Virus record (IMG/VR): IMGVR_UViG_3300032093_000089
Span: 1 to 64,000 of that record
DNA from: a virus
Direction: 5' to 3' (one strand)
Length of the DNA stretch: 64,000 bases
In this document: piece by piece, positions 21,920 to 31,293 of the stretch
Layout of the letters: every line of letters starts with the position of its first letter
How positions within the stretch are numbered: position 1 is the stretch's first letter
Made by a program: the position numbers and the translations under genes
The notes under the pieces: generated by a model
Told to the model about the DNA's origin: nothing
Databases searched by the model: none
Seen by the model: only the letters and a program-made list of their open reading frames with translations

Positions 21920-24555
21920 CCAACCAGAACCAGCAGGCCCTTCGCCCAGGGGAAATTAATCTCGCCTATATCCCCATGGATTGGCCTCTCACTCCTCTGG
22001 GTGCCAAGAAAGATCCTTACATCAACGGGTGGCAGAACAAACCGTTTAGTGTCCGTGAGATTGAAGAGGAAATCGTAACAGGCAAATGCCGTGCCATTGG
22101 TCTGTTAGGTGGTCCCGTCTACAACCATCCTTACGGCTTGGTCTGGGTTGATATTGATGGTCCCAGCGTGTACAAGCTGGTGGAGGGCATCTCGGATATG
22201 CCCCTGCTCCAGGCATTGCCGCCAACACTCACCATCATGAGTGGCAAGGTTGGCCGCGAACGTAAGCTCTACAAGCTCAATCGCGACAAGCACAAGCACT
22301 TCGTCAGGAATAAATACACCTGGCATGCGGAAGAAGAAAAAGAAAAACTCGAAATCTTATGGCAACGTCACCAAGGCGTGCTCATGGGTTTGCACCCAGA
22401 AACCGAAGGCTACTTTACAGCTGAATGCCAGGGCTTTGAGTGGGTGGATGAGCTGCCGGAATTTCCGGACTGGCTTCTGAATGCCATCATCAACAAAAAT
22501 GTTCGTCAGGGTACACCTGCTAAAGAGCGTACTCGATTCGTTGGCCCTGGCTTTGCCATCAACGCTGAGGTGTCCTTAGAGCGGGACATGAAGCTGGCAA
22601 CAGAAGCCATGTGGGCACTGCCGCCGGAAGCAACAGATGACTACGACATCTGGATCACGATTGGTCAGACGCTCCACAGCTTGGACGAATCTCTGCTTGA
22701 GCAGTGGGATGAATGGTCCAAGCAATCAGAAAAGTATAGGGATGGTGAGTGCCACAAGCGGTGGCGATCCTTCTCAAAAAACGGCGGTCGGGGACTTGGG
22801 TCTCTCATTCATATCGCTCAAGAGCATGGCTGGAAGCCTTCTCAGGAGCATCGTGCGATGAATGTAGACGATGACACGCTAGAGCACGTATCCAAATTGT
22901 TGGCTGAATTAGAAGAGGATTTACAGATGGCACCGGAAGTTCTTGAGGAAACCACTGCTCCCATTGTTGCTCCGCCGATGTGGACGAAACGGCAAAAGCC
23001 GGTGTCATCAGACAAGTCAGGCAAAGACCAACGAACGCGAAACCCTTCATCAAACGTCGTTACCGATGTGGTGTTGGACCTGTATAAAGGAAATCTGCTT
23101 TTTAGTCAACCACACGGGCAATTCTTCATGTACGAGAAAGAAGCTCGTGGTCTGTGGTCTGCCCTGACCAAGATCGAAGTCATGGGTGACATCCGATCCA
23201 AGCTGCAGCAACTGGGGGACTTCCTTCCTAATGGTTTCAGCACCAACCTGATGACCGATGTCTGCGCACAACTGCAGTCAGTGCTTGCTTTTGAGGAGTG
23301 GTATGACGGTACTGAACTACTGTTGTTTACCAATGGGGTATTGAACGTTTCAAATCGAGAGCTGATTGGTTTTAGTCGAGAGATGCATCTGGTTCAACAG
23401 ATGCCATACCCTTACGATCCGTCCGCTACTTGTGAAGAAATTATTAAATGGCTGAAGAATACGCAACACGATAGCTGGGAACGCACTCAGGTTCTGCGGG
23501 CCTGGCTACGGGCAACCCTGCTTGGCCGTTACGAAACTCAAAAGTTTGTTGAAATCGTGGGTCCCGGCAAGTCGGGGAAATCTACTTATGCCAACCTGGC
23601 CGTAGCACTTGTAGGTAAAAGTAATACGTACTCCACGGACTTTGAAAACCTGGAGAAAAATCGCTTTGAAGCAGCTGCCTATATGGGTAAAAAGCTTCTG
23701 TTGTTTCAGGATGCAGACCGTTGGGGTGGTTCGGTTTCCAGGCTGAAAGCTATTACAGGTAATGATTGGATCCGTAGTGAACGCAAGTATCAAGGCGAAG
23801 GGTTGGATCCTTTTCAGTACCACGGGGTAGTGATGATTACGGCAAACGAAGCCATTCAGTCCACTGACTATACCTCTGGTCTTGCTCGTCGTCGCCTTAC
23901 CATTCCGTTCGACCGTCCGTTCACGGGCGGACCAAATGAACAAAAGGAACTGATTAAGTTCAACTCCAAGGGGGAGCCACAAGGTGTGTTCTCACCTCTA
24001 CTGCCAGGGCTTGTGAACTGGCTTTTGGATATGACAGAAGATGAGATGCGTGAATATCTAATGGAAACTTCCAAGAAAGTGAAGTTCTTCCAGAAATACG
24101 AGAAGATGCAAAACCTTCGGTCTAATCCGTTACTGGACTGGATGGAACATAAGGTGATCTACGACCCAGGTATCAGCTCAGCAGTAGGCTTTACCAAGAA
24201 TGCGCCGATGGGATCATCTCATATTTACGCTAATCAAGACAAATGGTTGTACGCCAGCTACGCAGAGTTCTGTCGTCAATGCAACGTAGGCATCATGTCG
24301 CGTAATCGATTTGAACCTCTATTTATTGATATCTGTAAGCACCAGCTAAAAATCAATGCCTTCCCCATGCGTAATACCAGGGGGATGAGGGTTGTAAATG
24401 TAGCGGTCAGAGAGTCCAGCCCAAAATATGAAGGTTGGCCATCCATCGTTGAAGTGTCATCTGATAAAGAGAAATACAAGGAATTCTATGGTATGTCGCT
24501 AGAAGTAAACCTTGATGCGACAATAGAAGATGAACTTGAAACTGCAGATGTCTAA
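21916..24555 (+). CDS. Bifunctional primase (prim-pol) and SF3/D5-type helicase
   Basis: The product is 879 residues. The N-terminal prim-pol domain has the metal motif VWVDIDG (76-82) and GRERKLYKL. A PriCT-like segment follows (DDYDIWITIGQTLHSL...W..WS). The C-terminal helicase has Walker A VGPGKSGKST (548-557), KKLLLFQDADRWGG as the Walker B region, then MITANEAIQST and an Arg-rich ARRRLTIPFD sensor/finger. This fusion primes and unwinds DNA at the fork and would work with the polymerase and SSB-like protein of the first block. Confidence 0.92.
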   Translation: MTNQNQQALRPGEINLAYIPMDWPLTPLGAKKDPYINGWQNKPFSVREIEEEIVTGKCRAIGLLGGPVYNHPYGLVWVDIDGPSVYKLVEGISDMPLLQALPPTLTIMSGKVGRERKLYKLNRDKHKHFVRNKYTWHAEEEKEKLEILWQRHQGVLMGLHPETEGYFTAECQGFEWVDELPEFPDWLLNAIINKNVRQGTPAKERTRFVGPGFAINAEVSLERDMKLATEAMWALPPEATDDYDIWITIGQTLHSLDESLLEQWDEWSKQSEKYRDGECHKRWRSFSKNGGRGLGSLIHIAQEHGWKPSQEHRAMNVDDDTLEHVSKLLAELEEDLQMAPEVLEETTAPIVAPPMWTKRQKPVSSDKSGKDQRTRNPSSNVVTDVVLDLYKGNLLFSQPHGQFFMYEKEARGLWSALTKIEVMGDIRSKLQQLGDFLPNGFSTNLMTDVCAQLQSVLAFEEWYDGTELLLFTNGVLNVSNRELIGFSREMHLVQQMPYPYDPSATCEEIIKWLKNTQHDSWERTQVLRAWLRATLLGRYETQKFVEIVGPGKSGKSTYANLAVALVGKSNTYSTDFENLEKNRFEAAAYMGKKLLLFQDADRWGGSVSRLKAITGNDWIRSERKYQGEGLDPFQYHGVVMITANEAIQSTDYTSGLARRRLTIPFDRPFTGGPNEQKELIKFNSKGEPQGVFSPLLPGLVNWLLDMTEDEMREYLMETSKKVKFFQKYEKMQNLRSNPLLDWMEHKVIYDPGISSAVGFTKNAPMGSSHIYANQDKWLYASYAEFCRQCNVGIMSRNRFEPLFIDICKHQLKINAFPMRNTRGMRVVNVAVRESSPKYEGWPSIVEVSSDKEKYKEFYGMSLEVNLDATIEDELETADV

Positions 24556-24910
24556 TGGGCGTCACTTAATTCTGGATTTGTATGAATGCGATCCAGAAGC
24601 ATTGGATGATTACGACCTGCTGGAAGAGTGGTTGGAAGCTGCTCTTCTGATGTCAAAAGCAACCATCATCCGAATCTTTGGTGAGAAGTTTCAGCCCCAA
24701 GGAGTCACCCTACTGGCCTTGTTAGCTGAATCCCATGCGTCCATTCATACTTGGCCGGAGATGGGATACGCCGCCATTGACCTCTACACCTGCGGGGATA
24801 CGACCAACACCCACAAGGCTGCCCAGTTCTTGAAGCACAAGCTTAAAGCAAACGTAGCGGAAGAACGGGAGCTACTACGTTCTGTTACTCCAACAGCAGA
24901 TAAGAAATAA
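24548..24910 (+). CDS. speD: S-adenosylmethionine decarboxylase proenzyme
   Basis: The 120-residue product is the short bacterial type. The self-cleavage site LAESHASIHTWPE gives the pyruvoyl Ser62 and His67, and YTCGD supplies Cys82. The enzyme makes decarboxylated SAM for spermidine synthesis. speD is a recurrent metabolic gene in cyanophages. I chose the start MSNGRHLILD (24548), which overlaps the helicase end by 8 nt; a start six codons earlier (24530) is also open. A terminator follows. Confidence 0.93.
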   Translation: MSNGRHLILDLYECDPEALDDYDLLEEWLEAALLMSKATIIRIFGEKFQPQGVTLLALLAESHASIHTWPEMGYAAIDLYTCGDTTNTHKAAQFLKHKLKANVAEERELLRSVTPTADKK

Positions 24911-24927
24911 AAAATTAATAAAAGTTT

Positions 24928-24953
24928 ACCCTTGTTTCGGCAAGGGTTTTTTT
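24928..24953 (+). terminator. Rho-independent terminator after speD
   Basis: ACCCTTG and CAAGGGT form a 7-bp stem around TTTCGG and are followed by six further Ts. Confidence 0.9.
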
Positions 24954-25040
24954 GTGCCGCACGAACGTACTAAGGCACGAACGGAAGCAGTACAGGAATA
25001 CCAAAATCTTAATGTGGGACTCGTTTGTTGGTGCAGAGAT

Positions 25041-25186
25041 GCAGACTTTGGGGGGGTTTCAATCCTTACATGATGTAAATGACACTATCAGTCAAAGTGT
25101 CATTTAGCTCTAATAAAGATAAAAAAGGGGGTAAAGTCTGCAAGTCTGCACGGGCAAATGACAAAGCGACCCCCTAGAATGTCATT
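25041..25186. promoter_or_regulatory. Inverted-repeat-rich non-coding block (candidate origin or operator)
   Basis: The 24954-25206 gap holds nested repeats. GCAGACTTT (25041-25049) pairs with AAAGTCTGC (25133-25141). Inside lies AAATGACACT (25077-25086) with AGTGTCATTT (25096-25105). A further AATGACA/TGTCATT pair lies at 25157-25163 and 25180-25186. AATGACA thus occurs four times in alternating orientation. G-runs (25050-25056) and a C-run near 25169 are also present. It follows the primase-helicase and speD, so an origin or a repressor site is plausible. Confidence 0.5.
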
Positions 25187-25206
25187 GGTTCCCTGAGAAG
25201 CCAGTC

Positions 25207-25896
25207 GTGGCAAGCGTTGTCAAAAAGCTCCAGCAAATCGAAAGGGATTTCGGGCAGCCCAACTTCCGGCACGTCCAGGGGATCGAGAACCTGGAGGAAG
25301 AAAACCTGAACAAACTGGGTTACTACCGGGGGTTCGCATGCCCTCACGGTCATCTCATCCGAGACTCAGAACGCCACTGGTGCTATGAGTGCGCCAAGAA
25401 AATCCTGAGCAACGTCTGTGGGTTTGATATGAACTACCTACATAAGGACTACAAACACAAGTACGCCAAACTCTGGAAGATGGTGAAGGTCTGCTTCCCG
25501 GAAGACTGCTGGGATATGGAGATTCCTGGTGGTGGTACGCCCAAGAGGGTGTGCTTACCCTCGTATCGGTCGGGCTACAGCAAGCAAAAGTCCGAAAACG
25601 TCAACATCCACAAAGCGATCTACCAGTGTGCATGGGGGGACGTGGGGGCTCTGGTGGTGACCAGGCTGTGCAGCAACCCTAAATGCGCCAACCCCTTACA
25701 TATGGTTTCCAGTTTTAATCGCAACTTTCCGCCTGCAAGCGTTACTCCTTTAGAACTGGAGTTTAAAGCTGAAAAGCTAATGTTATTTAATCGGCAGTCT
25801 CAACATGAGTCTGGTATGCAACCAGTAATACAGCAAGAGTACAAAAATGTTATTACACATCCAGAATACGTAAAAGAACAAAAGGAAGAAAGTTAA
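25207..25896 (+). CDS. Zinc-binding HNH-like protein
   Basis: The 229-residue product starts at a GTG. It has CPHGHLIRDSERHWCYECAK (45-64), a zinc-ribbon pattern, and later RLCSNPKCANPLHM (about 153-166), which matches the C-NP-C-NP-H tail of phage HNH-type endonucleases. The upstream catalytic His pair is not obvious, so nuclease activity is uncertain. It follows the inverted-repeat block. Confidence 0.6.
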   Translation: MASVVKKLQQIERDFGQPNFRHVQGIENLEEENLNKLGYYRGFACPHGHLIRDSERHWCYECAKKILSNVCGFDMNYLHKDYKHKYAKLWKMVKVCFPEDCWDMEIPGGGTPKRVCLPSYRSGYSKQKSENVNIHKAIYQCAWGDVGALVVTRLCSNPKCANPLHMVSSFNRNFPPASVTPLELEFKAEKLMLFNRQSQHESGMQPVIQQEYKNVITHPEYVKEQKEES

Positions 25897-25947
25897 ACGG
25901 ATTCCCAGGCTATCTGTAAATTTTCTTTTTATTGTCAAGAAAATTAG

Positions 25948-25953
25948 TATACT
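25948..25953 (+). promoter_or_regulatory. Possible -10 box (TATACT) before the glycosyltransferase gene
   Basis: TATACT lies 27 nt before the ATG at 25975, in an A/T-rich 78-nt gap. No good -35 box at 17 nt is seen. Confidence 0.3.
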
Positions 25954-25974
25954 GATCTCAGTTAAGTTGTAAAA

Positions 25975-27219
25975 ATGACTGACAACAAGCCCAAATTGCT
26001 TTGGATTGGAGATATTGTTGCAACTACGGGCTTTGCTCGTGTTACCGAAAATGTCCTTAGCCGCCTAAAAGATCGGTATGAAATTCATGTACTTGGTTGC
26101 AATTGGCATGGTGATTACACTCCTCTTCAAAATGAGTACTTTTTATACCCGGCGTCTAACCGCTTTCAGCAGGCACCGTTTGGAGAAGATCGTATTCGGG
26201 AATTGGTAGAGCGTATCCGCCCTGATGTTGTCCTTACAATTAACGACAGCTGGATTATCAATGAACAATGGCGACGAATTGCTGATTTGCGCGATCAATT
26301 GAATTTTAAATTCGTGGGTTATTATCCCATGGATTCATATGAATGGTATGGAGCACTTCTTGATACCCTCAACGATTGGGATGCGGCCATTTGCTATACA
26401 GAATTTGGCGCACAAGAAACAATCAATGCTGGATCCAAGGTTCCAATTACCGTCATTCCTCATGGAATGACTAAAAATCAATTTTATCCAACGGATAAGA
26501 AAAAAGCCAGAGAAGAGCTTGGCCTTAATCCAGACGATTTTATTGTTTTTAATGGTAATCGTAATCAATTCCGCAAACGAATTGACATTACAATCAGTGC
26601 GTTTGCCAAGTTTGCTGTTGATCGCCCTGATACAAAACTTTATCTCCACATGGGGATGAAGGATCAGGGTTGGGACATCATGCCGTTATTCGCCAGGGAA
26701 ATGGTGCGGCAGGGTCTTGATCCCAACAACAGAATTATTATGACAACTCCGCATTCAAACCCTCCTTCAGTCCCGGTAGAGCTATTGAATACAATTTATA
26801 ACGTTGCAGACGTTGGTGTTAACACATGTAAAGGTGAGGGTTGGGGACTTGTTAATTTTGAACACGCTGCTTGCCGCGTTGCTCAAGTAGTGCCTAATCA
26901 CACTTCTTGTAAAGAAATCTTTGATGGCACTGGAGAACTTATTCGTTCTCTGCATGGTGATGTAGACGTTAATTTTGGCCGGATTATGCCATGCCCGGAT
27001 GACAATCATCTAGCACAGATCTTGGGAGAGCTTTATGAAAATCGTAACAAACTTGATCAAGTTGCTCAGGCTTGTTACGACCGTGTAACGGATACCTGTT
27101 TTGATTGGAGTACGGTGTCCGATCAATTTGATGAAGTGTTTCAGGAAGTTCTTTCCAAGAAAGAAGAAAAAATCCCACAAATTGTAAAACCAAAAGCTCG
27201 AAAAAAAGCTAAAAAATAA
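25975..27219 (+). CDS. Glycosyltransferase family 4-like
   Basis: The 414-residue GT-B enzyme has an N-terminal domain with GFARVTENVLSRL and a C-terminal donor-binding domain with FNGNRNQFRKRID (the usual xRxxKxxD segment) and the GT4 motif GEGWGLVNFEHAAC (EX7E-like). A Lys-rich tail (PKARKKAKK) ends the protein. It sits alone between a possible promoter and a terminator. It may glycosylate a virion or surface component. Confidence 0.88.
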   Translation: MTDNKPKLLWIGDIVATTGFARVTENVLSRLKDRYEIHVLGCNWHGDYTPLQNEYFLYPASNRFQQAPFGEDRIRELVERIRPDVVLTINDSWIINEQWRRIADLRDQLNFKFVGYYPMDSYEWYGALLDTLNDWDAAICYTEFGAQETINAGSKVPITVIPHGMTKNQFYPTDKKKAREELGLNPDDFIVFNGNRNQFRKRIDITISAFAKFAVDRPDTKLYLHMGMKDQGWDIMPLFAREMVRQGLDPNNRIIMTTPHSNPPSVPVELLNTIYNVADVGVNTCKGEGWGLVNFEHAACRVAQVVPNHTSCKEIFDGTGELIRSLHGDVDVNFGRIMPCPDDNHLAQILGELYENRNKLDQVAQACYDRVTDTCFDWSTVSDQFDEVFQEVLSKKEEKIPQIVKPKARKKAKK

Positions 27220-27232
27220 TTAAACAATAAAG

Positions 27233-27255
27233 GCTCCGTTAATCGGAGCTTTTTT
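27233..27255 (+). terminator. Rho-independent terminator after the glycosyltransferase
   Basis: GCTCCG and CGGAGC form a 6-bp stem around TTAAT and are followed by six Ts. Confidence 0.88.
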
Positions 27256-27311
27256 ATGACACTGACTACTCAAATAATGAAGAGTAGAATGTTAAAAAGT
27301 TGATTATCATA

Positions 27312-28055
27312 ATGCGTGCTTCAACCCAACAAAGACAAAGAACCAAAGAAAATCCTTTAATCTTGGGTTCATTTGAACAGCTTTCTGTTAGGAGGTTGAC
27401 CGGAGCTTTGGGACCAAAAAATAAACTTGTTGGGCGCTCTGATACAAGCTTGACATCTAATGGAGGTTTTGGTGAAGGTACTTACAATCATTGGTTTCAA
27501 ATTAATTTATTATCTCCTGCCTGGATTATTCTTGCAAAAGGAGGTCCAAGGCCCAAGTATATAAACGTTTCTGCTTATGACTTGAATTTGACTCCAATTG
27601 AAGGACGTGCAATTTTTGATGTAGACAGCATTCCAGAAACTCGCAATGGGGATGTCTACCATCCTTATGTTGGTCATGTAATGAATAAACAATCAAACCT
27701 ATATAATTATTTTTTTCCAGAGCGTTTAGATAAAGGAGATGAAAGATACTACCCATTAGGTGTTGGTGGTTATTTATTGTGCGTATCCACTACTCGCAAT
27801 GAACCTTTGGATTACGAAGTATGTATTGTTGTGGAGTTTCCCACGACTACATTAGATATTGTTTTAGAAGATTATGCATATCTTTTATATGAAAATTTGG
27901 ATGAAAGTTTTGTAATTGCGGATACTGTTAGCGATTATGTTGAAACAGGTATTCATGCTCATTCGTTATCCGAATGGGATGATGCTTGGAAACGTGAGCA
28001 TCAACAAGGCGATCCCTTTCCTGCTCCGCTAGTGCCCCTGGCAACTCAACCTTAA
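27312..28055 (+). CDS. Hypothetical protein, 247 aa, possibly virion-associated
   Basis: I start it at MRASTQQRQRTKENP (27312); an upstream ATG at 27300 is in frame. The protein is beta-rich, with an aromatic middle (VGHVMNKQSNLYNYFFPERL) and an acidic C-terminal half. It lacks recognisable domains. Its composition resembles structural or fibre-associated proteins, but this is inference. A CTACTC/GAGTAG inverted repeat lies just upstream (27268-27289). Confidence 0.6.
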   Translation: MRASTQQRQRTKENPLILGSFEQLSVRRLTGALGPKNKLVGRSDTSLTSNGGFGEGTYNHWFQINLLSPAWIILAKGGPRPKYINVSAYDLNLTPIEGRAIFDVDSIPETRNGDVYHPYVGHVMNKQSNLYNYFFPERLDKGDERYYPLGVGGYLLCVSTTRNEPLDYEVCIVVEFPTTTLDIVLEDYAYLLYENLDESFVIADTVSDYVETGIHAHSLSEWDDAWKREHQQGDPFPAPLVPLATQP

Positions 28056-28136
28056 TTAAAACTACGCTAAACTCGGGCTTATTAAATTTGATGCAATATA
28101 AAAAGGATGTCATTTCGGACAAAACGGCGGAAAAAA

Positions 28137-28169
28137 ACCGGAAAACTTTCTTTGCCGACCGGGTTTTTT
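28137..28169 (+). terminator. Possible terminator
   Basis: An imperfect ACCGG/CCGGGT stem around a 17-nt loop is followed by six Ts. It lies 80 nt after the 247-aa gene and before the likely ATG at 28230. Confidence 0.4.
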
Positions 28170-28229
28170 GTGAAGGTACGACTTATCCCTTGGGTCAAGA
28201 CCCAGAATGGTTGTGTGTGGTTAGCCAGC

Positions 28230-28544
28230 ATGGCCGCATCCAAGTCAGACCGTCAGGTGAACGATTGGCTGGATCGAAGAAGAAACCATCGTGTCCGCCG
28301 GATGGATATGAATTTGACCGGTAAGCACGGAAACCAGCTTCAGGTGTTAGCTGTTCGCTTTACTCGTCAAATGGAAATATTGATTCCACAGGGTGACTCT
28401 GTATTTTTTATATGCGAGTCAGCCAAGCCCGATAAACAATTTCGCGTTTGGAAAAAATGGTTTCTTAAACATGAAAACAATCAATGGGAGTTTGATGAAA
28501 AAAACAAAGGATTTTTCTTTTATAGAAGTAAAGATTTAGAATAA
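28230..28544 (+). CDS. Hypothetical basic protein, 104 aa
   Basis: I start it at MAASKSDRQVNDWLDRRRNH (28230), because the frame upstream (ATG-like start 28107) would run through the terminator-like hairpin. The protein is Arg/Lys-rich, with a beta-rich middle (LQVLAVRFTRQMEILIPQGD). A nucleic-acid-binding role is possible. Confidence 0.5.
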   Translation: MAASKSDRQVNDWLDRRRNHRVRRMDMNLTGKHGNQLQVLAVRFTRQMEILIPQGDSVFFICESAKPDKQFRVWKKWFLKHENNQWEFDEKNKGFFFYRSKDLE

Positions 28545-28564
28545 AAAAAACAGGGATAAACCCA

Positions 28565-28729
28565 ATGGACAAACTCAATCAGTATTTAGAAGTTGCACTT
28601 GCTGTTCATGCAACTGCTTCTGTAATTGTTGCGTTAACACCGACACCCTCTGATGATAAATTGGTTGGTAAGTTTTATAAACTTATCGAGATCCTAGCTC
28701 TTGTTGTTGGGCGTGCCAAGCAACGTTAA
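28565..28729 (+). CDS. Holin-like small membrane protein, 54 aa
   Basis: The frame begins MDKLNQYLEVALAVHATASV, continues with a hydrophobic stretch IVALTPTP, then a second one (IEILALVVG) and a basic end. Two short hydrophobic segments with a charged tail fit a small holin. It converges with the endolysin gene, overlapping it by 4 nt, which supports a lysis role. The call is inferred from topology and neighbourhood. Confidence 0.55.
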   Translation: MDKLNQYLEVALAVHATASVIVALTPTPSDDKLVGKFYKLIEILALVVGRAKQR

Positions 28730-29754
28730 TAATTCCAGCGAATTTTTTGTTTGGTTGCGCGTATTCCTAAATGCACAAACCCCTTGGGAGCACCGTATCC
28801 AAGTGAGGCGGGCCAGTGTTTATCACAGTATTTTTCAACTTCGTAAATACTGGCCCCTTTGATGTAAAAATCAATGGCTCCTACGTTGGGAGCATTATAT
28901 AGGTGCTCAGAAGAAGAAGCGCCTCCAACAGAACGATTAATGGCGGGAGGGCGATATCCACTTGTGATAATTACAGGTTTGCCTCCAAAGTTTTTGCGAA
29001 CTTGTTCAATAAATCTACACAATTCAATTGCAGTGTCACATTGATATTTTTGTGTAAAACGACGTGCTTCTTGGTTTAAACAAATTTCACCATAAGTAAT
29101 GTTAGGTGTTACTTTGTATTCAAAAGGGCTGTTAGGTAAAAAAGGATTTGCTGCTGGCACTGAATCAGGCTTTGATAAAACAGGGATCGTTTTGATTTGA
29201 CGATCCATAATTTGAATCAATTTTATTGCGTAATTAGGATCTGTAGCATATTTTTCTTTTACCAATAACTCTGCACATTCATTCCTATTTTCGGCGCGAT
29301 TGACACCTTTATATTGACCAAAATCTTTGTACCACCGATCCACTAAGTAATGGACACATGTTGTTAAATCAGGAAAATCAAGAAACCCCGCTTTAATTAG
29401 GATCCAGTTACCGTTAATAAATTCTTGAGTACTGACATTAGAGCCCGATCCTTTTAATCCAAAAAAATTATTAACACCAGAGGTATGTTCTCCCCAGCCC
29501 GACTCTAATGCCCATTGTGCTGCTACACATTCAGGAAATCTTGCACCTGCTTTTTTAGCAGCAGCAAAAACGCCTTCCCATGTATTAGAAAAAAGTTCTT
29601 GCGGAAGTTTATGTTTTTCTTCGTTATTACGATAGCGTTCGGCAAAACCGTCTAACTGCTCAAGTGTTAGCTGTTTTTGTAGCCAGTCCCAGGCTTCATT
29701 TTGATGCTTTAATTTGTTGTAGTGCTCGGCTGCATCACGTAGTTTTATTGGCAT
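28726..29754 (-). CDS. Two-domain endolysin: glucosaminidase + M15 peptidase
   Basis: The 342-residue product has an N-terminal FlgJ-type glucosaminidase-like domain (AAQWALESGWGEH, putative catalytic Glu84; then NNFFGLKG) and a C-terminal M15_3 D,D-carboxypeptidase-like domain (ITSGYRPPAIN, SSSEHLYN with His284, GAIDF with Asp295, GFVHLG with His328). It would cut glycan strands and peptide stems of the cyanobacterial wall. It overlaps a glycosyltransferase gene upstream by 20 nt. Confidence 0.88.
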   Translation of the reverse strand: MPIKLRDAAEHYNKLKHQNEAWDWLQKQLTLEQLDGFAERYRNNEEKHKLPQELFSNTWEGVFAAAKKAGARFPECVAAQWALESGWGEHTSGVNNFFGLKGSGSNVSTQEFINGNWILIKAGFLDFPDLTTCVHYLVDRWYKDFGQYKGVNRAENRNECAELLVKEKYATDPNYAIKLIQIMDRQIKTIPVLSKPDSVPAANPFLPNSPFEYKVTPNITYGEICLNQEARRFTQKYQCDTAIELCRFIEQVRKNFGGKPVIITSGYRPPAINRSVGGASSSEHLYNAPNVGAIDFYIKGASIYEVEKYCDKHWPASLGYGAPKGFVHLGIRATKQKIRWNY

Positions 29755-30445
29755 TGTCCAACAACTGTTTGAAATTGCCTACATATACTTTAGGTCCAAC
29801 ATGCATACATGTAGACGTGGTATTAATCCAAATATCAAACCCTAACTGTTTTAATTTTTCGCAAAGATAAATATCCTCGCCCATAAAATGTTCGCCAATA
29901 AAATCGTACTGACAGATATTAAACAGTTGTTTACCACGAAATTCAGTTAGGGTGCTGTTGTCCGCCAATGCTTTCAAGGCTTTTCGGCCCAGCTTTAAAC
30001 AGCTGGTGCTTACCCTGTCCGCCTTTACCCAATTTCCTTCTTGCTTGGGTTCGCCTGCAAAAGAGATGTCGTAACTTTCAATATCAGTTTTTTTGACTGT
30101 AGGGATAGCCACTACATCTCGTGCATCGGTAATAACATCCAAAAAAGATTGAGCGTTACAAAAAACGTCGGAGTCAATAAAGATAAGGTTGTCAAAATCA
30201 CCCTTAATGGCAGCTGTCAACAGTTCGTTTCGGGCCATGGGGAGGATGCTCTCATAAGACAAAAGAATCATCTGAACATCAATACCCTTCATCTGACAAA
30301 GCTTTGTGATCTCATGGATGGCGTAGCTGTACCAGGCATCAACACGGCCGTCGAGAGCAGGAGTCCCAATCAGTACACGCTTTGGTTGTTTCTGAGATTG
30401 TTTAAAAGTTTTTGCCACTGGGAAAACCTTTTTTGCCATGTCCAA
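29735..30445 (-). CDS. GT-A fold glycosyltransferase
   Basis: The 236-residue product has RVLIGTPALDGRVDAWYSYA near the N-terminus, the DxD motif FIDSDVF (about residue 91) and a C-terminal GEDIYLCEKLKQLG motif, typical of a GT-A enzyme. It overlaps the GT4 gene upstream by 76 nt. It belongs to the sugar-transfer cluster next to the tail fibre. Confidence 0.8.
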   Translation of the reverse strand: MDMAKKVFPVAKTFKQSQKQPKRVLIGTPALDGRVDAWYSYAIHEITKLCQMKGIDVQMILLSYESILPMARNELLTAAIKGDFDNLIFIDSDVFCNAQSFLDVITDARDVVAIPTVKKTDIESYDISFAGEPKQEGNWVKADRVSTSCLKLGRKALKALADNSTLTEFRGKQLFNICQYDFIGEHFMGEDIYLCEKLKQLGFDIWINTTSTCMHVGPKVYVGNFKQLLDNANKTT

Positions 30446-31293
30446 TGTTTATTGTAAAATTTTGTTTGATCAGCTAAATTCTGTTGATTTTCTGGTGACC
30501 AATAATTGTCAATGACCCTGTTCAAAAGAATAGCGTAATTTTGTGCCAATCGTTCATAATTACTGTCGTAACTTATAAAGTCAGCGTATTCACCACAGGT
30601 TTCAAACAATGCACCGTAATTAGTGACCACTGCTTGGCATCCAGCGCACATTGCTTCTATTGCTGAAATGCAAGAAGTTTCTTCAAATATGCTGGGATAA
30701 GCAAAAATATGAGCGTCTTGAAGGGCGGAACGGATCTCTTCGTTTGGCGCGTATCCTTTAACATTAATTCCAGGGGTGTTTTTTAATTCTGCAAACAGCT
30801 GATCAAACTGTCCCTCCAAGGATTTAGCAAACGACTTGCCGTAAATAATTGTTGAAGAATATACGTCCAGTTCAATGTCATCTCTGTTGAGAATTTGAAA
30901 AGCACGCAATAATACATGCAGTCCGCGCCAGGGGGTTGATGTGTAGATCAACTTGAGCTTACCTTTAGGTTTATGTTTTAGCTCAAAAGCTGTCGTTGCA
31001 TTTTTAATAACAACTGACTTCCAGGCTGGCGTGTTGAATTTTTCCCTAAATTTTTCATAACACCAATGAGAGTCATAAATAAAACAATCAATTTTATCAA
31101 CAAAATTAGGGCTCTTCATGCCCTGTACATTTTCTTGGTCGTAACTCAATTCTTGTAAAAGAATGTTTTTTTTACCTGGAACAATCAATTCAGGCCTGCA
31201 TACAGAAACAATCAAGTTAATTCCGGAGAAATTTAACTTGCTTTTTAATGTTTCAACAAGGATTTCTGTGCCGCCTTTTGGTTGATCAGGCAT
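30370..31293 (-). CDS. Glycosyltransferase family 4-like
   Basis: The product is 307 residues from MPDQPKGGTEILVETLKSK (31293); a longer frame from 31341 would overlap the FkbM gene more deeply. GT-B features are LKLIYTSTPWRGLHVLLRAF, GYAPNEEIRSALQDAHIFAY and the EX7E region FEETSCISAIEAMCAGC. It overlaps the FkbM gene by 8 nt. Confidence 0.85.
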   Translation of the reverse strand: MPDQPKGGTEILVETLKSKLNFSGINLIVSVCRPELIVPGKKNILLQELSYDQENVQGMKSPNFVDKIDCFIYDSHWCYEKFREKFNTPAWKSVVIKNATTAFELKHKPKGKLKLIYTSTPWRGLHVLLRAFQILNRDDIELDVYSSTIIYGKSFAKSLEGQFDQLFAELKNTPGINVKGYAPNEEIRSALQDAHIFAYPSIFEETSCISAIEAMCAGCQAVVTNYGALFETCGEYADFISYDSNYERLAQNYAILLNRVIDNYWSPENQQNLADQTKFYNKHWTWQKRFSQWQKLLNNLRNNQSVY

